A program made the position numbers and the translations under genes. This document shows positions 49,871 to 62,800 of a stretch of DNA of 64,000 bases, piece after piece. The notes beneath the pieces are model-generated. The model ran no database searches. It was not told the origin of the DNA and saw nothing but the letters and a program-made list of their open reading frames with translations. Origin of the DNA: Nyssa sinensis (Eukaryota; Streptophyta; Magnoliopsida; Cornales; Nyssaceae); the NCBI GenBank assembly GCA_008638375.1, contig CM018041.1, positions 15,904,716 through 15,968,715 of the forward strand. Reading direction: 5' to 3'. Within the stretch, counting starts at the first letter, position 1. Every line of letters begins with the position of its first letter.

Positions 49871-51613
49871 TTAAGTTTTACTCTTTTGAAAAAAAAAGTG
49901 CCAAACTATTAACAACAACCACCCTTGGATCAAATTCTCTTTTAAATTTATTAGGCACTCTCCACAAATTTCTTGCTTAATGTTGGCCATCCTTAGTCTT
50001 GTCAAGAGAGATGGCGTGCTCCCCGAAATAGCTTCTTTCTTGACATTGGTTGTCACCAATGGGGTATCACCAAAAACGACAAAGTCATGATCGTCATCTA
50101 CGCTAGCTTATTGCTTAACATTGGACCTCACCAGTGCAGTATCATCAGGCATGACGATATTCACTTCATGCTTGGCGTTGATCATCATCGCAGAGTTTCA
50201 TCAAGATGAACGGTATTTTCCAAGGAAGCTTTTGGCTTGGTGTTGGTCCTCACTGGTAGAGTACCATTAGGCATAACAGTGTACACCAAGACAACTTCTT
50301 TCTTAACATTGGTCCTCACTAACAGAGTTTAATTAGGCACCATAATGTTCATCATGATAGCTTTTTTGACATTGGTCATTACTGGCAGCGCATCATCCAG
50401 CATGACTGTGTCGACAACAACCTCTTATGCTCCATATTTGGCTAATGCTTTGTTCTAGTTAGCCAATACATATACGGGAATTGCTTCTCTGTACACGCAG
50501 GCTTCTATCTCCATCAAGGATCAAAATTTTGTTTCGTAATGTTGTTTCAGTTGCCTAAAAAACAAAAACATTTTGAAAACGTTTCGGAGACGTTTCATAA
50601 ACATAGTAGAAAAAACAGAAAAAATTAAAATGTATAAAAACACTTGGAAACATAAAATAAAATATATGAATGTGTGAAGATAAATATTATAATTAATTAA
50701 AAATCTTTTTGGGTACATGTCTATCCACACAAGAAGATACTATAGTGAAATTAAAAAAAAAAGTAAATGTAAATTAGTTATTAATACCAAATAACTCTTT
50801 ACTTATTAAAAACTAGTATAAAAGATTTAGAGGTAATTTGTTTATGTAATATGAATTTATTATATATTTGCTATAAATATGTAAAATTATTATAAACCAT
50901 AAAATAATAAATATAGTGTAATATTCACGAATTAAACAATTTGACCCAAGTTACATATAATATAATAAGTAAAAATATAGTAATTTAAACCTATTATAAT
51001 TAGTACTAAGTATTAAAATAAATTATTTATCTACATTTTATTTTCACTACTTTTACTTCTTATTATCTATTGTTTTTGAGAAAAAATAGAAATATCTGCT
51101 TATAATTTTGGGTTTTAACATAATTTAAAAATAAATAGATATTATCTTTTACTAACTTCTAGAAGTATTGCTGATACCAAAGAAATGTTTCTATTGTTTC
51201 GGTTTGTTTCCACTAGTTTCGATATGTTTCTACGGAAACAACTTTGTTTCCATCGAAACATGTGAATTTTGATATTCCACTAGTGTTTCATTTCGGTTCA
51301 CTAGGAAATAGAAACGTTTCGGCCGTTTCAATGGAAACGAAACAAAATTTTGGTCCTTAATCTCCATGCAACATTACTCCACCAGGCTTTCGCCTAATAG
51401 CAATTTCCAAGCCATATAAATTAGGAATCGTAGGATGAGCAAATCCAATATGGAAGAGCCTGTCATTGCAGACTCAACAGCAATATCAAGACCACAACAG
51501 CTTTTTTCTCTACCATGGTTTAAAGTTGCAATAATAGTCACTAACTTAAAGGGCCTATAGATGATTCGAACATGGAATTGTGTGTCAATATCAAATGATA
51601 GGATAAGGTTCAA
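49871..51613 (-). pseudogene. Decayed tandem-repeat protein gene split by a MITE
   Basis: On the minus strand a unit of about 63-66 bp recurs some six or seven times between about 50430 and 49975. It encodes variants of V-M-P-D-D-T-L-P-V-R-T-N-V-K-K-E-A: for example DTVMLDDALPVMTNVKKA, TVMPNGTLPVRTNTK and VMPDDTALVRSNVK, then GDTPLVTTNVKKEA. In-frame stops and at least one indel separate the units. Upstream the frame continues as MEIEACVYREAIPVYVLAN at 50514 and, across the MITE at 50515-51359, as SAMTGSSILDLLILRFLIY before GESLVE (51613-51374). I do not recognise the family. Confidence 0.5.
50515..51359. mobile_element. hAT-type MITE, 845 bp
   Basis: Ends CAAGGATCAAAATTTTGTTT and ACAAAATTTTGGTCCTTA are near-perfect inverted repeats of over 20 bp. 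The perfect 8-bp target duplication ATCTCCAT lies at 50507-50514 and 51360-51367. Subterminal regions are packed with GTTTC/GAAAC motifs around an AT-rich centre. No protein is encoded. Confidence 0.85.
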
Positions 51614-51842
51614 ATCATTCTAAAAGATAATGTAAATTAAAAATAATAATAATAATAAATTAAAAAAACAACAAAATGAATCCCTCAAATCAACACTATA
51701 TCATCTAACCATACAACATTGCAACCAGACTAGTTCAATAAGCATCCAAAACAATTCAAAGATATCCAAAACAATATTATAATAATATCTAATACAAAAA
51801 GTTCATCATCTTTGTTTTAGTTTATGTCATATTATCATTAAC

Positions 51843-51929
51843 CATTGGGGTTGGATGAGTTGGGAAGAGGCTTGGATAATATCCCCAAGGTTCCAGGCTC
51901 AACTCCCTCCCCAACAGCCACTTACCTAT

Positions 51930-51933
<4 letters not shown>
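51843..51933 (+). mobile_element. Possible SINE head
   Basis: GGGTTGGATGAGTTGGGAAG and CAAGGTTCCAGGCTCAACTC resemble polymerase III boxes A and B at the usual spacing. A (TA)n tract follows at 51934-51970. The 3' body is short. Confidence 0.4.
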
Positions 51934-51978
<45 letters not shown>

Positions 51979-52054
51979 TTGTCATTAAAAAATGAGTTGA
52001 TGCATGGTTAGAGAATGGATATAGAAGTTGAGAGAGAGAGAGAGAGAGAGAGAG
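51934..52054. repeat. (TA)n and (GA)n microsatellites
   Basis: TA units run from 51934 to 51970, followed by CACACACA; GA units occupy about 52030-52054. Confidence 0.9.
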
Positions 52055-52333
52055 TTTTACCTGATGTCAAAAAAATAAATAAACAAAAGGAATGAAGGAG
52101 AGATCATGTATTGTTGAGATTTAAGAGGTGAGTTAGAGAGTAAGAGACTATGATGAAGCTCTTATGACTTGCTCTACTTGTAGCCTTAGCCTATGTCAGT
52201 GAATGCATTGGCGCCTTGACACAATGCTTAAAGCACAAATATAGGATTTCTTAAAATAGAGGATCTGTTTTTAAACTTAGTGACAACTTTGTTAATCTTG
52301 GTAATTTCAGTTTGGTGTATTTATGGCCTTATG

Positions 52334-52690
52334 ATGTGGGGGTGTCATACATATACTTAAAGTAGTATACTCACATCTACTTAAAGTGGTACTAGGCACA
52401 CGACAACATTAATGTGTGGAACTTAACCATACAAGATTTGACAATTAAGTTACAATAAACAAAGGGCTCAAAACTTAGGGTTTGGCATGTATATACCAAA
52501 TTATACCACTTTAGAGGGTAGGACTTTGTTTATTATGTGGGGGTGTTACAAGTATACTTAAAGTGGTAGCAAACTAGGCACACAAGAATTTAAGTGCATG
52601 GCACTTGGCCATACAAGATTTTGAAAATTAAGTTACAATAAACAAAAGGCTAGAATCTTAGGGTTTTGCTTGTATAAACCTAATCATAGT
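52334..52690. repeat. About 201-bp tandem duplication
   Basis: ATGTGGGGGTGTCATACATA at 52334 and ATGTGGGGGTGTTACAAGTA at 52535 open two diverged copies. Both contain TTAAAGTGGTA, CTAGGCACAC, CCATACAAGATTT and AAGTTACAATAAACAAA in order. The second copy abuts the MITE at 52685. Confidence 0.8.
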
Positions 52691-53549
52691 TGTTAGTATC
52701 TTACGATACGTTTCAATATAGACATAAAATGATACATATCTTATAATTGTATCTTTCTGCACCGTATCTTATGATACGTAATATGTATCTTACGATATGT
52801 TTCGATACACACGATACACAAGATATGGGAAATCATGTTAAACGATATTGTTTTAACCTCTTTTTGTTATTTTTTGTTTGTTTGGTTTTATATTGTCTTT
52901 GTGATGCCTAGAGATGTTTCTTCAAACAAGAAAGAATGAGTAATTATTTTGAGAAGATGTGGATGAAGAGTGAGCAGATAAAAGAAGTTAAAGAAGATAA
53001 AGAAAGTGAAAATTTGTTGGCATACGATGATGGTGATAATGATATCGTTGCCATTGAAATTGGATATTAAGATGAAAATAAGATGAATTATAAAAATGAA
53101 TAATTTTGGATTTTGTCTTGATAAACTATATTAGATGGATTATTTAGTTTTAGTTTGAAATTCGTAGTATTTATAAATCTTGGTTCTTGTATTGCATGAA
53201 ATTTAAGTTGTTTTTTTATAAGTGAGTTAAAATATTATCTTTATTATTTTATACACATTTTATACATTGTATATATATAACATAATACAATATATTTGAA
53301 AAACGAGACAACTATGCTTGGTACCACTTTGATTTTTAATAGCTGGATAAATAATAATTTAAATATGTAATTTGTATGACATATAAATTGAAATGTATTT
53401 AAATCATTTTAAACATTATATATATTCGTGTATATTATATATATATATATATTTATAAATGTATTTTTAAAAAATGTATACGTATCTACAATACGATAAG
53501 CATTCTTTAAAAAACGATACAGCTTCCGATGCACGTTTTGACAACTATG
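52685..53549. mobile_element. hAT-like element, 865 bp, with a transposase-like remnant
   Basis: Ends CATAGTTGTTAG and TTGACAACTATG are inverted repeats. Flanks AACCTAAT (52677-52684) and TACCAAAT (53550-53557) match at six of eight bases. Subterminal ATACGATACG/GTATCTTACG motifs are dense. In the centre the plus strand reads an acidic tail-like peptide (ENLLAYDDGDNDIVAIEIGY, stop near 53070) that could be the end of a transposase, but that is a guess. Confidence 0.55.
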
Positions 53550-53557
53550 TACCAAAT

Positions 53558-53653
53558 TCGACTAAAAGGGTAAGTTGGAATTAAAGAAACCTAAAAGGAG
53601 ATTAACCCTTTCTTTTCTCGTCTCATCTTCTCTAGTTTTACACACCTCCCTCC

Positions 53654-53686
<33 letters not shown>

Positions 53687-54874
53687 CTCCTTTTACTCTC
53701 CCTTGACTACTTTTTTTCGTTCTTCTTATGCACATCTTCTCTCCCCCTATTTCTTGTGTTTAAAAACTTAAAAGTTTTCTTTGAACAACTCATTGCACAT
53801 TACTTGGCTTGTAGAAGTCTTCACTATGATAATAGATATTTACTTTACATCACATACTCCAAAACTTTTCCCTCTTCCTACCGTTCATTATCGTTCTTCC
53901 TCTATCAAGTCCTTTATTTCCTTTATGATTAAGGTGTTTTGCTTATTTGGTTTACATACTTTTGCCTTGAGTAATGGATTGTTCAGACTTTTATTAAATT
54001 TCAATTGATAAAAGTGTCCCTTTCCTCCAAAATAATCTCTGCACATTGTCCTTGGGTTGAAATTGATCAGTCTTTGTTTTATAGTTGTTGGCTGATAATG
54101 TATGTCTGGTTAAATGGGTATCCAAAAGTGTTAAGACACGAAGTTCTCCACATAAAACCTCGAAGTATTTAATGACCTCAAGCTACATGATTTATGTCAA
54201 GGATCAGGTTAGGTAGCGGGGCGACCAAAATTAACTTTGGCGTACATAGTAAAAAAAGATATGATATTGTGTGGTCTAACTGACAAGATGGTATTAAATA
54301 GAGCATAATTGCAAGATAGGATTCATGTAGCCAAACTCAATCAGGATGAAATCTTCCTCGAGTTGAAAATCATGTGAGAAGATAACTACTAGTTTGTTTA
54401 TGTATTTGTCATCATAGATTCAGACATTTGTTTCGTTTTTTTTAAACTGCAAACCCAATTTTCGCTTGTTTTCCAACATTTGGAAACCACATATTTGGGT
54501 CGCTTTGCACCAGCGGCAGCTTTGCATTGCATTATTTCTCATCTAGGTTTCAATCACATCACTTTTATGTCTCATACTTGCAATTAAGGTTTCTAGAAGT
54601 AGTTTTATTCGCTTTCAAACCATTTTGAGATAAGTTTGATGTCCTAGTTATAGCTAGGAGTGTCAAGAGTTTTCTAGAGTGCTTTAATTTTGGTTTAAGT
54701 GTCCACCTTCCCTGTTAGTTGAGTTAACCTCGCATAGCAAATAACTCTAATCAAAATCCCACCAGGTAAGTCTTTGCAAGATGCCTAAAATGCAACAAGA
54801 GGCAATGAGCAAATCTGCGTGCAAGTTAAACAACTTAATTACAAGTTCGGTGCTTTGGAAGTGAATGCTCCTTA
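53558..54874. other. Intergenic DNA, no gene recognised
   Basis: Contains a (CT)n run at about 53656-53692. No repeat boundary or protein homology was seen. Confidence 0.3.
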
Positions 54875-54882
54875 ATAAAAAC

Positions 54883-56178
54883 TAGGGCTGCAACTCGGAC
54901 GGGCCAACCCGAACCCAACCCAAGCCCAGCCCGATTTTTAATGGGCCTGGACAAAATTCACCAAGCCCGAACACAATTCGGGCCGAGCCTGGGTTAAAAC
55001 CTTCAAAGCCCGACACAACCCGAACCCAACTTCAATTGTCAATTACTTGTGTTAAGGAAAGTATAGTTAGAATGTATGAAGTGTTTTAAGTTTCTATCAA
55101 CTTCTGATGTGGGACTGAGTTTTCTCCACTTTTTCCAAAACAATGCTTGTTGACAAATCAGATCAAAAACTTCTGAGATTATGTGGTCGTGGAAGGATCG
55201 GTGAATGGTGGAAAAACTTTTATGCTCTCCCTAATTCAACCAAAGAAAAAAGATTCACCAACAAAAACAATAATTTCACCAATTAATCAAACCCAGCAGG
55301 AAAAACTTTCCCAGCCGGCACCGAAGTCCAAACAATACAGATCAATATCAATGAAAACCCTACATAAGCCCCATAACCACTTGCACCAAAGCTTGAAGAT
55401 GAAAGCATATATAGGTGTGTATTTCCTTCGGAGATGACTTTTTGGAGTGGAGAGGGAGATAGAGTCAAACATTGAAAGAGAGGGTTGAGGGAGAACTTGC
55501 TATAGATAGATTGTTTGAGATATCATCTGATTCCATTAAACTCTCTCTGCAAAACATAATTGAAGAAAACAACATCTTAATTCTGATTTGGGGGCACAGG
55601 TAGTAGATCTGGGACTTGCAATATTCTCACAGGACACGGGAACAAGAGCCTTTGTTTAAGAAAGTTCTGCCACTTCTGCTGCAAGCTAGATTAGAGCCTT
55701 GATCTCACTGCAAGCTTCTCAAGAAGAAACCTAAAACTATGGAAGTCACCGAGAAGATGAGAAGAAAATTTTAGAAAAAAAGTTTGAGCCAAAACTCAGT
55801 TTATGCAGGACTCTTTAAAAGAGACATCTTTGTGCACTTGTCCCACATCGGATAAAAGTGTAAAGCTAAGAGAGAAGTGCTATTATAAAACTACACCCCT
55901 TTGATTAGAGAAGACAAAAGCTATTCACGTGTTATGGCAACAACAAATACATAATAAAGAATAGTTTAAAAGTTATTAAATTTTATTAATAATAATAATA
56001 ATAATTGAGCAACCCGCGGTAAGCCAGATACTGAGCTTGGGCAGCACGGGTTGGGCTTGGGTTTGAATGTTTAGGCCCGAGCTCGGGTTCGGGACTGGTT
56101 AATTATTTTAGTACTCGGGCTGAGCCTAGGCATGCATCAAGCCCGGCCCAGCCCGGCCCGACCGACTAAGCACCCCTA
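54883..56178. mobile_element. hAT-type non-autonomous element, 1.3 kb
   Basis: It begins TAGGGCTGCAACTCGG and ends CGACTAAGCACCCCTA, with a perfect 8-bp duplication ATAAAAAC at 54875-54882 and 56179-56186. Subterminal blocks at both ends repeat GGGCTTGGGC/GCCCGA motifs. Inside, TGATGTGGGAC near 55097 and GTCCCACATCGG near 55840 form a second, nested inverted pair, so another element may sit inside. The 84-codon frame at 55183 has no recognisable motif. Confidence 0.8.
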
Positions 56179-56186
56179 ATAAAAAC

Positions 56187-57100
56187 CAAATTCAAAAAAA
56201 ATATATATATAGAGATGAAAAGATGTGATTCAAGAGCATGACAAGGAGAGTGACATTGAGAAAGTTGCTCCAAATAAGAGGTGTAGGGGGTCATAAGGTA
56301 AATGTTGGGCCTTATAGAGCTGCTAATAGAAACTGAGACCAAAGCATTAAGATCGGCTTTGAGGGTCTCCTGCAACTTGAGAAATACCTTGATTGATTAT
56401 ACAAGAGTAAACAAACTCTTTTAATGGAATGACATGCCCGCTGACTCACAAACACAAAAAAGAATCAAGTTTTTACTTTGATCCAAGGCAGTGCTCTCAT
56501 TTGGTGGGAACATGTTGAGAACAAACTTTGAAAAGGCAAAGAAAAAAAGAGGAACTTTGCAGGAAGTTCCTATTATTGTTGGTGATGCACAACAACCTTA
56601 GGAATCTGCACCTAAGGGAAATAGACCCTAGGCATCCGCACCTAGGGGAAGAAAAAATATTAGAATCTGTACCAATATGAGAGAAAGTTCTTCATTCATC
56701 AAAAACTGATAGTCAATTACAATCAACCTGTTTTATAGGCAAACCCTAAGAAGGAGAAATTACCAAAAAAACCCAAAATAAAATAGACTAATAAACAAAT
56801 CCTAAAACAAAAGAATAAAGTCCTAATATAAATAAAAATTACATAAATAAAATCCTCGAAGATAAAAAACAATTAGCTCGTGGAGTCCTTCCTGTTCCCC
56901 TCATTTCTCCCCAAACCCCGAGAAGAACTCGACTATGGCAAGTTAGAATGATGGTCAAGCTCTAAAAACTCAAGAACTATACACATACGAATTCATACTT
57001 TGTAAAGGAAATCGTGCAAAAAGAACTAGCTGAGACTAGCGGAAGAAGCAACCACATTTGTTAGGCTCGAAGGTGCCTCGGTAAGGAAACACATTCTCCA
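56187..57100. other. Intergenic DNA, possible LTR remnant
   Basis: No gene is recognised. A short duplication (GCACCTAAGGGAAATAGACC and GCACCTAGGGGAAG) occurs near 56610-56650. The sequence could belong to the adjacent Gypsy relic, but LTR ends were not found. Confidence 0.3.
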
Positions 57101-57127
57101 CATGAAAATTTAGATTACTATCCATAT

Positions 57128-58140
57128 TCAGTGATAAGTTGAGTAAACATGGAGTAGGGCCCAATTTATGAACAAAACAAACAATGTCAGAGGTTCAAAC
57201 ATGAGGGGAATGTGAATTAGGGCATATTTTCTCTCATGAAACTCATCCTTCTTGTTGTGCAATGTTATAGCAAACTTATAATTTGCATTACCCAAAATAA
57301 TTTTACTATGCACATCGGCATTAAGATCATGAAGTTGCTAGGCAAAAGACAGTGCATTGTACTAGTGAAGAAATTGTACCAACTGATAGAGAATTAGAAT
57401 TAGAAAATAAAGGAACAAGGTCACTAGATTTGGGAGGTAAAAGCCAACAAATTTATCAGGGATTAAAACTTTTTGTGTGATTCTGATTTTATAAAGAACA
57501 TTGCTATCAACACACGATTTCAAATATTTATTCATCTTGGGACTAGAGCTAACAAGAACAATGCTTGGACTAGAGTTATCACAAACAGAATCTTTTTGTA
57601 AGAATTCATCTTTTTGACAACTCAACTCATTATGGATCTCAAAAATCATTTGGTGATGTGAACCATTAGGCAACTATGGGGTAAAGATTAAATTAGTGTC
57701 ACATGGATCAATCCCTAGTGGAGGCAGGTCATCAAGGAGTTCCTTCGGTGTCTCTTTTCGACAATATTTTGATACATTAGTGGCCTCTGGGGGGTCAACT
57801 CTTTCTTCTGATACACAGAGATTGCTTGAAGTATCATATCTTTCTTTGAACTAGTCTCAATCATTTCTTTAGACTTGGAGTTTGGTTCTCTATCTTTGTA
57901 TTTAGGTTCTAGACACTTAAGCAAGATAGATTTATCATTATACAAAATTTTATATGCATTTTCTTTCACTTTAAATGCTCCAAATTCATATATCCAAGGA
58001 TGTCCATGAAGAAAATGGCCAACATTTATGGTTAGAATAACACACCAAACATTCTCGAAAATATAAGTCACCCATTCTTATTGGCACTAAACACCTTTCT
58101 AAGACTAGAAAAGTTGAATTATTATCCTAAGTTACCTCAT
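57128..58140 (-). pseudogene. Ty3/Gypsy relic
   Basis: The frame at 58071-57715 contains FLHGHPWIYEFGAFKVKENA, matching the conserved protease-to-RT segment of plant Gypsy polyproteins (usually LLGRPW). At 57313-57128, NANYKFAITLHNKKDEF resembles the C-terminal end of Gypsy integrase. Reverse transcriptase, RNase H and most of integrase are absent between them, so a large deletion joined the ends. A LINE has inserted at its 5' side. Confidence 0.6.
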
Positions 58141-58156
58141 ATTGCTGCAGATGTGG

Positions 58157-59537
58157 AACGGTTCCTCAGCAAGCTGTCAGGATGGAAGGGTCAGTTTCTC
58201 TCCAAGGGAGGCAGGCTCACTCTGATTAAAAGCACCTTGGCTAATCTCCCCACCTATTTCATGTCTCTTTTTACCATGCCAAAGTCAGTCAGCAGAAGAC
58301 TTGAGCAGATTCAAAGGGACTTCTTATGGGGTCACGAAGGGGAGCGCAGGAAGATTCACTTAGTGGCTTGGGATAAGCTCAAAAAGCCGTTGTCTCTTGG
58401 AGGACTAGGGGTGAAAGACTTGGGTCTCTTTAACACAGCCCTCTTAGGGAAATGGTAATGGAGGTTCGGTGAAAGCAATGGGGAGCTATGGAAAGAGATC
58501 ATTGTTGCTAAGTACGGTTATGATAATGGAGGTTGGTGCTCGAGCAGTGTGGAGGGGCCTCAAGGATGCGGTTTGTGGGGGCCCATTAGAAAGGATTGGA
58601 GGGGTTTCAATGATAAATGTTGCTTTGTTATCGGGAATGGTGGGCGTGTCAAATTTTGGGATGACAGTTGGAGCGGTGACATGCCTCTTAAGGATGAAAT
58701 TTCCTTTATTATACAATCTGGCTAGCAACAAGGAGGCTTGGGTCTGCGAGTACTTGGAAAGTGTTGGGAACAAGCTTGTCTGGACTCCTCGCTTTAGGAG
58801 AAACTTCTACGATTGGGAGTTAGTGGAGGTGGACTCCTTCCTTGGCCACTTATGTCATTGTCATGCTACGGAAGAGGAGGGAGGATAAGAGGGTGTGGCT
58901 GCCAAACAAAAATTCTTTTTCTGCCAACTCCTTTTATAAGAGCTTGGTGGCTTTGGAAAGATCTCTTTTCCCTTGGAAACTTATTTGGCACTCTAAAGCC
59001 CTCCCTAAGGCTTCCTTCTTTGCCTGGGAAGCCTCTTGGAAGGCCATCTTGACTGCGGATAATCTGAAGAAGCGAGGATTCCTCTTGGCTAGTAGGTGCT
59101 ATCTCTGTCAGCAGGAAGAGGAATCAGTGGCTCATCTTCTCATCCACTGCCCTGTTTCTTGGAGCTATTGGAACATTGTCTTTGCCCTCTTCGGCGTCTC
59201 CTGGGTTATGTCTGGCTCAGTCAGGGATCTTCTTTTGCTTGGGCAGGGCACAACCCTTCTGCAGAAATCAAGAGAATTTGGAGGCTTGCCCCTATTTGTT
59301 TGTTGTGGTGTATTTGGAGGGAAAGAAACAACCGTGTTTTTGAAAATGAGGAGCTCCCCGCTCCCTTCTTCAAAGATGCATTTTTGAGCTATTTATTTTT
59401 TTAGGCCAAAGAGGCTTTCCCTGTTAATGTTTCTTCCTTCGTGGATTTTTTGAGGTCGTTAAGGCCTTTGTAATATCTTTCTGCCTTTCTTGGGCTCTTT
59501 TAATATACTCCTTACTTATCAAAAAAAAAATATATAT
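58157..59537 (+). mobile_element. 5'-truncated LINE with target duplication and A-tail
   Basis: The element starts inside the ORF2 region after the RT core (RFLSKLSGWKGQFLSKGGRL, FLWGHEGERRKIHLVAWDK). It continues through the RVT zinc-ribbon domain (SRCYLCQQEEESVAHLLIHC) and ends in a poly-A/TA tail at about 59521-59537. Flanks ATTGCTGCAGATGTGG (58141-58156) and ATTGTTGCAGATGTGG (59538-59553) form a 16-bp duplication with one mismatch. A stop at 58456 and several frameshifts show decay. It is a dead-on-arrival copy of the same family as the LINE at 59827-64000. Confidence 0.9.
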
Positions 59538-59553
59538 ATTGTTGCAGATGTGG

Positions 59554-59826
59554 TTCAATCTCAACGTTTCCTCTTTTAAAACTAGATGTAAAAACCACAT
59601 TCATAGAGAAACTCTTATCAATGACTACTTATACAAAAAAGAAAAAAATCCCAATTGCTGGTGACTTGGTTGAGAACAATAATTGGATTAGACCACTATT
59701 CAGAACTGTGAGTTCTAGGTGAATTAAAATGATATTCTTAAGTGGAATGCCTAAGCTACCTATCATGATACCTATCATGTGGACGAATGGGTCTAAAGGT
59801 GGCCTCCCTGTCACCCTCAAATAATC
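59554..59826. other. Spacer between the two LINEs
   Basis: About 270 bp of DNA probably continuous with the Gypsy relic before the LINE insertions. No protein motif was recognised. Confidence 0.35.
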
Positions 59827-62800
59827 TTTTTTTTTTTTTTTTTGATAAGTAAGTAATGATTATATAAATAAGCCCGAGGAGGGCTAAAGGGAAAAAACCC
59901 CAAAAAGGATTACATCGGTCTTAAAGACCCCAAAAAGTCAACAAAAGAAGAAACGCTAACAGGAAAAGCCTCTTTGGCCCAAAAGAAAAATAAACGCCAA
60001 AAAGCGTCTTTTAGATAAGGAGTAGGAAGCTCCCGATCTTCAAAGACACGATTGTTTCTTTCTTTCCAAAGACACCACAACAGGCAAATGGGGGCTAATC
60101 TCCAAATTCTCTTGGTTTCTTTTGGAAGGATGCACCCTTCCCAAGCTAACAACAGGGCTTTGACAGTCTCAGGCATGACCCATGTGATTCCAAACATGGA
60201 AAGAACAAGGTTCCAGCAGCTCCAGGAGACATGACAGAGCATGAGCGCGTGATCCACATTTTCTACTTCATTCTTACAAAAGAAGCAATGACTAGTCCAT
60301 CAGGAAGCCTCTCTTCATCAAATTTTCCGCAGTTAAGATGGCCTTCCAAGAAGCTTCCCAAGCGAAGAAGGAGGCTTTGGGAAGGGCTTTTGAAAGCCAA
60401 ATGAGCTTCCAAGGAAAGGGAGTGGTTGTAGAAGCAACCAAACTCTTGTAAAATGAGCTCACAGAAAAGGAAGGCCTATCTGGGATCCATATCCTTTGGT
60501 CTTCTCTTCCTTCCACGACCCGGAACATGTTGATGTGACTAAGAAATGAGTCCACCTCCTCCAGCTCCCAATCAAAAAAATCTCTTCTAAAAGAAGGAGA
60601 CCAAACAGGCATATTTCTGCTGCTCACCACATACTCACTAACCCAAGCCGACTTGTTGGTAGCCAGACTGTAAAGCCTGGGGAACTTCAGCTTCAAAGGC
60701 ATTACCCCACTCCACACATCATCCCAGAATTTCACCCGGTCACCCTTTCCTATAACAAACTTACATCTTTCCTTAAAAGGTCTCCATTCTCTTCTGATGA
60801 AGCCCCAAAGCCCACAACCCATCGGCCCTTCGACGCTGCCCGAACACCATCCCCCACTATCGCACCCATACTTAGACACAATGATATCCTTCCAAAGAAC
60901 CTTATCATTATCACCGAACTTCCATAACCACTTTCCTAAGAGAGCTGTATTGAAGATTCTCAAATCCTTCACCCCTAAGCCCCCTAGGTGCTGAGGCTTC
61001 TTAATTTTGTCCCACGCCACAAGATGAACTTTCCTGCAATCCCCCCCATGACCCCAAAGAAAGTCCCTTTGGATCTTTTCCAATCTTCTACTCACAGTCT
61101 TTGGAATCGGGAGGAGGGACATGAAATAGGTGGGGAGATTGGCCAAAGAGCTTTTAATAAGAGTGAGCCTGCCTCCTTTAGAGAGAAACTGGCCTTTCCA
61201 TCCTGAAAGCTTGCTCTGAAACCTCTCAACCACCGGATCCCAAACCCCAATGGAACGCGCACTAGGTAAGATGAGGGGAAGCATCCCACCTTACAGCCCA
61301 AAGTGCTGGCCAGAATATCCAGCCCCTGAATTGCCCCAACCGAATAAATGCAGCTTTTAGCCAGATTGATCCTTAGGCCTGACACAGCTTCGAAACACAC
61401 GAGAATACAACGAATAAAGCGAAGCTGACGCACTGTGGGATCACAAAAGATAATGGTATCATCAGCAAATAACAGATGGGAGATGACGGCGCTTTCGCCC
61501 CTGAAAGCCTTTGATAAGGCCAACATCCTCAGCCCGACACATGAAGCTGCTCAAAGCTTCCATCGCAATCACAAAGACAAAGGGGGATAGGGGATCCCCC
61601 TGTCTCAAACCTCTAGATGAACGGAAGAAGCCTGCTGGGGATCCGTTGACAAGGACCGAGAAAGACACTGTAGATATGCACGACCGGATCCACTTCCTCC
61701 ACTTGTTCCCAAAACCCATTTTTGCCAGCATACCCAACAAAAATCTCCAGTTAACATGATCAAAGGCCTTCTCAATGTCCAGCTTGCAAACCAGCCCTTT
61801 CCTTTTCTGTTTAAGCCGAGAGTCGATGCATTCGTTAGCAATGAGAGCCGCTTCCATAATCTGTCTCCCCTCCACAAATGCATTTTGGCTAGGAGAGATG
61901 ATACTACCCATAACCTTCTTTAATTTTAAGGACAAAACCTTAGCAATCAACTTGTAAACGCTGCTTACCAGGCTAATGGGGCGGAAGTCCTTAATGCTAA
62001 CCGCTCCCTCCTTTTTAGGGATGATGGCTATGAAAGATGCGTTGAGGCTTCGCTCAAAGCCCCCCTCCCTATGGAAACTCTCAAACACCGCCATCACATC
62101 CGCTTTCAGCACTGTCCAGCATTTTTTAAAAAAGGCCAAAGTAAACCCATCTGGACCCGGGGCCTTATCCCCGTTACACGCCTCAAGGGCTCTCTCCACT
62201 TCATCCTCCAAGAAAGGAGCCTCCAGGTTAGAGGCTTCTTCCCCATTCAGGCTTTTCAATCTAATATCCTCTACTCCAGGTCTCCAACTTTGCGGCTCTG
62301 AGTAGAGAGAAGAAAAGAACTCCACAATACCCCTTCTGATTGGCTCCTCCTCAGTGAGAACATGATCGTCAACAACAATGGAGGAGATTCTATTCTTCCT
62401 GTAGTGAGATGAAGCCATCCTGTGGAAGAACTTTGTGTTGCGATCTCCCTCTTTAAGCCAGACAGCCCGAGACTTCTGTCTCCATGAGATCTCCTCCATC
62501 TTAAGAATCTGCCCTATCTGCCCCTTTAGGCCTTCTCTCTCCATCCTTTTATCATCTGATATGGATCCCATCTGCTCTTCCTTGTCCAACTCCATCAAAT
62601 TACTCAGAATGGCTTGTTTTCTTTCTTGGATAAGACCAAAGACCTCGCGATTCCATGTTTTGAGGTCTTCTTTAAGGAGTTTTAGCTTTCTGGCAATGCG
62701 GTAACTTGGAGACCCAATCACATCATAAGACTCCCACCAATTTCTCACCAAGTCCACAAAACCTAAGCTTTCAAGCCACATGTTTTCAAATCTGAAGGGG

